From Candidatus Faecousia faecipullorum (GTDB lineage: Bacteria > Bacillota > Clostridia > Oscillospirales > Oscillospiraceae), in the NCBI GenBank assembly GCA_018710805.1, contig DVJG01000105.1:1-8590 (forward strand): a stretch of 8,590 bases of DNA, given 5' to 3'. The translations under genes were made by a program, and so were the position numbers. Below are positions 5,645-8,590 of the stretch, piece by piece. Position 1 is the first letter of the stretch; each line of letters opens with the position of its first letter. The notes under the pieces were generated by a model. The model was given only the letters and a program-made list of their open reading frames with translations. It made no database searches and was not told the DNA's origin.

Positions 5645-6565
5645 ATGAGAAACGATTTCTGGATGAAATCCCAAGGCGGCGGCAAGCTTCACTATTGCCG
5701 CTGGGACCCGGCGGGAGAGCCGAAAGCGGTGATGCAGATTGTCCACGGCATTGCCGAGCACGTAGAACGCTATGACGACTTTGCCAATTTCCTTACGGAC
5801 CATGGCTTTGTGGTCATCGCCGAGGACCATATGGGCCATGGCGGCAGCGTTCAAAGCGGGGACCCCCTGGGCTATTTTGCAGGGGGATGGTTCACCGCTG
5901 TGGAGGATACCTACACCCTGCTTACCCAGACCCAGGCCGAATTCCCGGGTCTCCCATACATCCTTTTCGGTCACTCCATGGGTTCCTTTATGACCCGGAC
6001 CATTCTCTGCAAGCACCCGGACAGCGGCATTTCCGCCGCCATTATCTGCGGCACCGGCTGGCAGCCCACCTTTGCCCTTCCTGTTATGGAGAAAGCGGCA
6101 GAGCTTCTGTGCAAAAAGGATGGGGAAAAGAATCCCAGCCCCACCATGGAAAAGCTGGCCTTTGGCTCTTACAACAAAAAGGTGGAGCATCCGAGAACCA
6201 CTTACGACTGGCTTACCCGGGACAATAAAATCGTGGATGCCTACATAGCGGACCCCAAGTGCGGCTTTACTGCCACAGCGGGGCTGTACCGGGATCTGCT
6301 CCAGGGAATCGCCTACAACCAGAAGCCTGACAGCCTGTGCAGCATGAAAAAGGACCTGCCCATTTTCTTCATCTCCGGCGGTGAAGACCCCGTAGGCGAC
6401 TACGGCAAGGGCGTCCGCAAAGCCGTGGAGGCATTCCGTAAGGCAGGCATGACCGATGTCAAAGAAAAGCTATACCCACTGTGCCGCCACGAGATTCTCA
6501 ACGAAATCAACAAACAGGAAGTTTACGACGATGTGCTTTCCTGGATAACCGGGAAAGTCCTGTAA
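5645..6565 (+). CDS. Alpha/beta hydrolase, monoacylglycerol lipase / Hydrolase_4 type
   Basis: The 306-residue protein has the serine hydrolase layout: oxyanion-side 'VHGIAEHVERY' near 33-43, 'DHMGHGGS' near 61-68, the nucleophile elbow GHSMGS with Ser111, the acid Asp248 in 'SGGEDPVGD', and His282 in 'LCRHEILNE'. A helical cap lies between about 140 and 225. No signal peptide or membrane segment is seen, so it should act in the cytoplasm. The 'HGIAEHxxRY' pattern is shared with monoacylglycerol lipases and lysophospholipases; the true substrate is unknown. Its ATG directly follows the TAA of copA (TAAATG), so it is likely co-transcribed and translationally coupled, with AGGTGG near 5630-5635 as a possible ribosome binding site inside copA. 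The link between copper export and a lipase-like enzyme is not explained by known pathways. Confidence 0.9.
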   Translation: MRNDFWMKSQGGGKLHYCRWDPAGEPKAVMQIVHGIAEHVERYDDFANFLTDHGFVVIAEDHMGHGGSVQSGDPLGYFAGGWFTAVEDTYTLLTQTQAEFPGLPYILFGHSMGSFMTRTILCKHPDSGISAAIICGTGWQPTFALPVMEKAAELLCKKDGEKNPSPTMEKLAFGSYNKKVEHPRTTYDWLTRDNKIVDAYIADPKCGFTATAGLYRDLLQGIAYNQKPDSLCSMKKDLPIFFISGGEDPVGDYGKGVRKAVEAFRKAGMTDVKEKLYPLCRHEILNEINKQEVYDDVLSWITGKVL

Positions 6566-6592
6566 ATTTCGCCGGAACACTACAAACGGTCC

Positions 6593-6621
6593 GTTTTATC
6601 GTACTTATGTAATGCTATACT
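6593..6621 (+). promoter_or_regulatory. Extended -10 promoter for the 42-codon gene and truA
   Basis: TGCTATACT (6613-6621) contains an extended -10 motif (TGn followed by TATACT). The -35 region 17 bases upstream, GTTTTA at 6593-6598, is poor, which is common for extended -10 promoters. The palindrome AAACGG-T-CCGTTT (6584-6596) overlaps that -35 region. Transcription would start near 6628, about 24 bases ahead of the ATG at 6652. Confidence 0.5.
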
Positions 6622-6651
6622 GTCCTCACAAACCAAGAGGGGGACACAACA

Positions 6652-6780
6652 ATGTATCAGATGAAGTATGTAGGCGGACACGTTCAGGTTTACGATATGA
6701 ATGGCAGATTCCTGTTCTCGGCGGACACCGAGCGGGAGGCCAGAGAGGAATGGGAGGACTATGCGGAATCTGCGGCTTGA
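6652..6780 (+). CDS. 42-residue small protein overlapping truA, function unknown
   Basis: ATG at 6652 is preceded by AGGGGG (6638-6643) at 8 bases and by the promoter near 6613-6621. The frame ends with TGA at 6778-6780 and overlaps the truA start by 20 bases. The protein begins MYQMKYVGGHVQVYDMNGRF, then 'LFSADTERE', then an acidic helix-like tail rich in Glu ('AREEWEDYAESAA'). This suggests a short beta-hairpin around 'VYDMNGRFLFSAD' followed by one helix. It does not look like a leader peptide with runs of one amino acid, and has no signal peptide or membrane segment. I do not recognise the family by name. The tight overlap implies translational coupling to truA. Confidence 0.72.
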   Translation: MYQMKYVGGHVQVYDMNGRFLFSADTEREAREEWEDYAESAA

Positions 6781-7495
6781 TATCTGCTATGACGGCACAA
6801 GATACCGGGGCTGGCAGCGCCTGGGGGATCGGGATGACACCATCCAGGGGAAGCTGGAAAACACCCTTTCCCGGATTTTGGGAGAGGCAATCGAGATTTC
6901 CGGCTCCGGGCGTACCGACGCCGGGGTCCATGCCAAGGGCCAGGTGGCGTCCTTCCATACCCAAAGCCAGATGCCCTGCAGCGAAATTCTGAAGGAGCTG
7001 CGCCGGTATCTCCCGGAGGACATCGGCATATACTCCTGTCAGGAATGTGCACCCCGGTTCCACGCACGGCTGAACGCCAAAGAGAAAACCTATCTCTACC
7101 GCATCTGGAACAGCAGGGAGCCCTGTGTCTTTGAGCGAAAATATGTGGCGGCAATGCCGGAAAACCTGGACCTGGCCGCCATGGAAGACGCGGCGGCAAA
7201 GCTTCTGGGCGAGCACGATTTTTCCGCATTCTGCGGCAATCCCAGGATGAAAAAATCCACGGTCCGGTGTGTCCGTGCCATTGAGATCCGCCGGGTGGGC
7301 CGGGAGATTCAGCTTCGGTTCACAGGCGATGGATTCCTGCAGGGCATGGTGCGGATTCTCACGGGCACACTGGTGGAGGTCGGCAGGGGAGAGAGAAGCC
7401 CTGAGAGCATTCCGTCTCTCTTCGGCGGGAAACGGTCAGAAGCCGGATTCCTGGCCCCGGCCCAGGGACTCTGTCTGGAGGAGGTACGATATTGA
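6761..7495 (+). CDS. truA: tRNA pseudouridine(38-40) synthase TruA
   Basis: The 244-residue enzyme converts uridine to pseudouridine at positions 38-40 of the tRNA anticodon arm. It shows the family opening 'LRLDICYDGTRYRGWQR', the catalytic motif 'SGSGRTDAGVHA' with Asp53, 'FHARLNAKEKTYLYRI' in the middle, 'HDFSAFCG' and the C-terminal 'FTGDGFLQGMVRILTGTLVEVGRG'. Length is normal for the short bacterial form. The ATG at 6761 was preferred to an in-frame ATG at 6701 because the protein then starts exactly at the conserved beta strand and GGAGG (6753-6757) lies just upstream. It overlaps the 42-codon gene at its start and the ArsC-like gene by 4 bases at its end, so all three appear to form one coupled operon. 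Confidence 0.96.
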   Translation: MRNLRLDICYDGTRYRGWQRLGDRDDTIQGKLENTLSRILGEAIEISGSGRTDAGVHAKGQVASFHTQSQMPCSEILKELRRYLPEDIGIYSCQECAPRFHARLNAKEKTYLYRIWNSREPCVFERKYVAAMPENLDLAAMEDAAAKLLGEHDFSAFCGNPRMKKSTVRCVRAIEIRRVGREIQLRFTGDGFLQGMVRILTGTLVEVGRGERSPESIPSLFGGKRSEAGFLAPAQGLCLEEVRY

Positions 7496-7833
7496 ACATT
7501 CAGATTTTTGGGAAAAGCAAGTGTTTTGACACAAAAAAGGCCGAGCGTTACTTTAAAGAGCGGCGCATCAAGTTCCAGTCCATTGACTTAAAGCAGTATG
7601 GAATGTCCGGCCGGGAATTTGACAGCGTACTGCGGGCAGTGGGCGGCATCGACAACCTGATCGACTGGGAGGGAAAGTCGGAGGACATCACCCTCATGAA
7701 GTACATGGACGATGGGCGCGCCAAGGAGGACAAGGTCTTTGAAGACCCGACCCTTATGAAAACCCCCATTGTCCGAAACGGCAAACAGGCCACTGTGGGC
7801 TACTGCCCGGAAATATGGGCCACTTGGGAATAA
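7492..7833 (+). CDS. ArsC/Spx-like thioredoxin-fold protein (annotated 'arsenate reductase family')
   Basis: The 113-residue protein follows the ArsC-family layout: 'IFGKSKCFDTKKAERYFKER' with Cys11, 'IDLKQYGMS', and near the end 'PTLMKTPIVRNGKQATVGYC'. The start codon is TTG at 7492, inside the TTGA overlap with the truA stop, with AGGAGG (7479-7484) 7 bases before it. The next in-frame ATG would cut off the active-site Cys, so the TTG is favoured. True arsenate reductases keep an Arg in the K-R-P-I motif that binds the oxyanion; here it reads K-T-P-I. There is also no CxxC as in Spx. An oxidoreductase or regulatory role is therefore more likely than arsenate reduction. No arsenic resistance gene is nearby. 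Confidence 0.9.
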   Translation: MNIQIFGKSKCFDTKKAERYFKERRIKFQSIDLKQYGMSGREFDSVLRAVGGIDNLIDWEGKSEDITLMKYMDDGRAKEDKVFEDPTLMKTPIVRNGKQATVGYCPEIWATWE

Positions 7834-7839
7834 TTCACA

Positions 7840-7871
7840 AAAGCAGTTCCGCTGAAGCGGGGCTGCTTTTT
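7840..7871 (+). terminator. Intrinsic terminator of the truA operon
   Basis: AAAGCAGTTCCGC (7840-7852) pairs with GCGGGGCTGCTTT (7857-7869) around a TGAA loop, a 13-bp stem with two G-T pairs. It ends in a run of five T (7867-7871). It begins 6 bases after the stop codon of the ArsC-like gene and separates that operon from the symporter gene. Confidence 0.92.
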
Positions 7872-7893
7872 CCATTCAATTCAAAAGTTTTTC

Positions 7894-7922
7894 TTGCAGT
7901 TTTCACAAAAAAGTGGTATGCT
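7894..7922 (+). promoter_or_regulatory. Possible promoter for the symporter gene
   Basis: TTGCAG (7894-7899), a 17-base spacer and TGGTATGCT (7914-7922, an extended -10 with TATGCT) fit a sigma-A-type promoter. Transcription would then start near 7929, just after the AGGAGG at 7923-7928, so the message would lack that ribosome binding site. Either the promoter call is wrong or the real promoter lies elsewhere; hence the low score. Confidence 0.3.
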
Positions 7923-7933
7923 AGGAGGACATA

Positions 7934-8590
7934 ATGGCGAAATTTCTTATGAGTCTCAATGCTTTAGTGTGGGGCGCCCCGGCTTTGCTGCTCATTTTGG
8001 GCGTGGGACTTTTCTACAGTCTGCGCCTCTCGTTTTTTCAGCTGCGGTTTCTTCCCAGAGCCTTCCGCCTGTTTTTTGCAGGGCAGAAGGAGGACAACCA
8101 GGGAACCTCGCCATTTCGCGCCCTGTGCACGGCCCTTGCCGCCACGGTGGGCACCGGGAATATTGTCGGCGTGGCGGGGGCAATCTGTCTGGGAGGCCCC
8201 GGAGCCATTTTCTGGATGTGGGTCAGCGGCGTTCTCGGTATGATCACAAAGTACGCGGAAGTGGTCCTATCTTGCCATTTCCGGGTGCGGACGAAAACCG
8301 GCTGGGCAGGAGGCCCCATGTATGTCATGACCCGGGGCCTTGGGCAGGCGTTTCGCCCCATGGCCTGGCTTTACAGCCTATTCGGCCTCATTGCGGCCTT
8401 CGGGGTGGGCAACGCCGCTCAAGTAAACGCCCTTGTGACGGGGGTTCATTCCGTCCTGACGCTTTTCGGCAAGACGCCTGACCGGACGGGAGATGTGATT
8501 TTGGGGATACTGCTTGCCGCAGCCATTGGAACGCTGCTTCTCGGCGGGGCCAAGCGCATCGGAGCCGCAGCAGAAATGCTGGTGCCAATT
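7934..8590 (+). CDS. Sodium:alanine/glycine symporter, AGCS family (partial, 3' end outside window)
   Basis: The frame is open from ATG 7934 to the window edge, giving the first 219 residues of a protein normally about 450-480 long. AGGAGG (7923-7928) sits 5 bases before the ATG. The N-terminus looks complete: a membrane segment at about 11-32, a charged loop, then the AGCS core 'ALCTALAATVGTGNIVGVAG' at 63-82, 'GGPGAIFWMWVSGVLGMITKYAE' at 87-109 and 'GGPMYVM' at 126-132, followed by further membrane segments at about 143-170 and 186-203. These proteins import alanine or glycine with sodium. The upstream terminator at 7840-7871 makes it a separate transcription unit. Another reading frame is open over the same bases but shows no family features. 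Confidence 0.93.
   Translation, partial: MAKFLMSLNALVWGAPALLLILGVGLFYSLRLSFFQLRFLPRAFRLFFAGQKEDNQGTSPFRALCTALAATVGTGNIVGVAGAICLGGPGAIFWMWVSGVLGMITKYAEVVLSCHFRVRTKTGWAGGPMYVMTRGLGQAFRPMAWLYSLFGLIAAFGVGNAAQVNALVTGVHSVLTLFGKTPDRTGDVILGILLAAAIGTLLLGGAKRIGAAAEMLVPI

Noticed and set aside
7894..8481. Plus-strand frame of 195 codons at the right end
   Set aside because: It is out of frame with the sodium:alanine symporter that covers the same bases and has clear family motifs from 7934 on.

Overview
The window reads as a piece of chromosome from a gut-type Clostridia bacterium, most likely Oscillospiraceae-like. The evidence is moderately high GC coding sequence, AGGAGG ribosome binding sites, short gene spacing, small GC-rich palindromic repeats, and the match of the products to families common in that group. 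This placement is from recognition only; no database search was done. There are eight full-length or near full-length protein genes, one 42-codon gene, and one partial gene at each window edge. No transposase, CRISPR array, tRNA or rRNA was seen.

Layout. (1) 1-281, plus strand: the 3' end of a gene resembling the C-terminus of DUF4179-type anti-sigma-factor proteins. (2) 282-542: a strong hairpin terminator between two convergent genes, then a 144-bp palindromic element (331-474) with near-identical hairpin-forming inverted ends, then a further hairpin at 502-523. (3) 543-2995, minus strand: a compact operon read as HxlR-type regulator, DegV-family fatty-acid-binding protein, then a fused threonine/serine exporter (ThrE/YjjP-YjjB) family protein. 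(4) 2996-3172: a shared divergent promoter region with three copies of AAAATAGT spaced 36-37 bp apart and a well-formed minus-strand promoter. (5) 3173-6565, plus strand: a Cu(+)-type P1B ATPase (copA) with metal-binding domains at both ends, followed with no gap by an alpha/beta hydrolase of the monoacylglycerol-lipase type. (6) 6652-7833, plus strand: a 42-codon gene overlapping truA (tRNA pseudouridine synthase), which itself overlaps an ArsC/Spx-like thioredoxin-fold gene, closed by a clear intrinsic terminator. (7) 7934 to the right edge: the first 219 codons of an AGCS sodium:amino-acid symporter.

How the genes may work together. The copper pump and the HxlR regulator face each other across one promoter region, so a thiol-based regulator could influence both sides; this is inference. 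The copper pump carries a C-terminal metal-binding domain that begins at an ATG behind a good Shine-Dalgarno sequence. The same locus could therefore make both the pump and a free CopZ-like chaperone, and this is the most testable idea in the window. Most of the window is otherwise ordinary core and transport genes; I found no convincing previously unknown multi-gene system.
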